64,000 nucleotides of DNA from Nonomuraea sediminis (GTDB taxonomy: Bacteria; Actinomycetota; Actinomycetes; Streptosporangiales; Streptosporangiaceae). The stretch covers positions 620,001 to 684,000 of the forward strand of contig NZ_JAHDTI010000004.1 of assembly GCF_018531495.1 (NCBI RefSeq). The letters run 5' to 3'. This document shows, in pieces, positions 63,421-64,000 of this stretch. A program made the position numbers and the translations under genes. The notes beneath the pieces were generated by a model, which saw only the letters and a program-made list of their open reading frames with translations, searched no databases and was not told the DNA's origin. The first letter of the stretch is position 1. Every line of letters starts with the position of its first letter.

Positions 63421-64000
63421 ATGAGGATCACGGCGCAGGAGCTCAACCGGGCCACGCTCGGCAGGCAGATGCTGCTGGGGCGGGAGGCGGCCGGGGTGAC
63501 CGACGGCGTCCGGCGGGTGGTGGCGTTGCAGGCGCAGCAGGCCGCCTCGCCGTACATCGCGCTGTGGAACCGGCTCGAGGGGTTCGATCCCGCCGAGGTG
63601 GATGCCGCCTTCGCCGGCCGTACGGTCGTCAAGGCGACGTTGATGAGGATCACGCTGCACGCGGTGCACGCCGACGACTACGGGACCTTCCGCGAGGCGG
63701 TGCAGCCGACGCTGCGCAGCGCGCGGCTCCACGACCGCCGCTGTACGACGTTCCCGGCGCGCCGCGCCCGCCTGCGGACACACCCGCCCCGCCCAGGCTG
63801 ATGGCCATGTGGGACAGCGTCCTGCTCGCCCACCACGACCGCGGCCGCGTCATCCCGCCCGGCTACCGCAAGCTGGTGGCCAGGTCGAACGGCGACGTGC
63901 TGCCGACGCTGCTGGTCGACGGCTACGTCGCTGGCGTGTGGCGCCCGGTCGTCGGCGGCATCGAGGCCACCGCCTTCCACCGCCTCCCGGCCGGGGCCTG
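63421..64000 (+). pseudogene. Broken winged-helix DNA-binding protein (AlkZ/HTH_42-like), runs past window end
   Basis: The first frame (63421-63735) reads MRITAQELNRATLGRQMLLGREA...EAVQPTLRSARLHDR, the N terminus of the family, and then ends in unrelated sequence at 63801. From 63741 a different frame gives LYDVPGAPRPPADTPAPPRLMAMWDSVLLAHHDRGRVIPPGYRKL, the C-terminal domain, continuing to the window end. The central 150 or so residues expected of a 370-residue protein are missing at the junction near 63735-63741. I read it as an internal deletion with frameshift. Confidence 0.78.

Overview
The window is high-GC DNA with actinomycete-style genes: GTG starts, ATGA/GTGA four-base stop-start overlaps, -10 boxes of the TAGNNT/TATNNT type, DUF3040-like and L31 type B proteins, and NRPS/MFS fusion proteins. 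I infer a soil actinomycete, perhaps Streptosporangiaceae; nothing seen fixes the genus. All calls come from reading translations and DNA by eye, without any search.

1-23288 is a natural-product gene cluster whose left end lies outside the window. A 2-oxoacid-dehydrogenase E1 beta end and an E2-like acyltransferase converge on a leftward NRPS operon (15802 to 1859): acyl-AMP ligase, C-T protein, C-A-T-C-A-T protein, and C-A-T-TE fused to an MFS exporter. Read by eye, the three A-domain codes suggest Gly, an amine-bearing residue, and Cys. A divergent rightward operon (15947-19171) encodes a free carrier protein, a stand-alone condensation domain and a dimethylformamidase-like protein. A second leftward operon (23288 to 19177) encodes an NAD-dependent epimerase, a PIG-L deacetylase, a formyltransferase-fold protein and a glycosyltransferase fusion, suggesting an amino-sugar decoration. 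The product is probably a short, possibly glycosylated acyl peptide ending in Cys; I do not recognise it as a known compound.

23470-28188 holds stand-alone genes: a lipase-like hydrolase, a lipoprotein, an HTH regulator and a secreted C70-type cysteine protease with a membrane-anchored partner. 27331-31901 is a repeat hot spot: a DinB-like protein with a 21-residue repeat insertion, an MFS transporter with a proline-rich tail, an eight-copy minisatellite (29810-30768), and a coupled operon of MerR regulator, 12-residue-repeat protein and membrane protein. An IS630-type transposase remnant, a lipoprotein and a multicopper oxidase follow (32733-35893).

36474-41918 contains a P450/DrrAB-type ABC exporter operon with a divergent GbsR/MarR-like regulator, a cupin, a hydrolase and a MarR regulator. 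41949-49830 is mostly housekeeping: recQ, an MFS transporter, zinc-independent ribosomal protein L31, small membrane proteins, acetyl-CoA synthetase and a secreted protein.

50933-59878 is an alpha-glucan utilisation locus: secreted beta-helix glucanase (GH87-like), LacI regulator, sugar ABC transporter without its own ATPase, and intracellular GH13 alpha-glucosidase. The glucanase and transporter promoters share one element at the same distance from both start codons. The window ends with a LysR gene overlapping the GH13 gene, an SDR, a carboxymuconolactone-decarboxylase-like protein, an FAD monooxygenase and a broken winged-helix gene.
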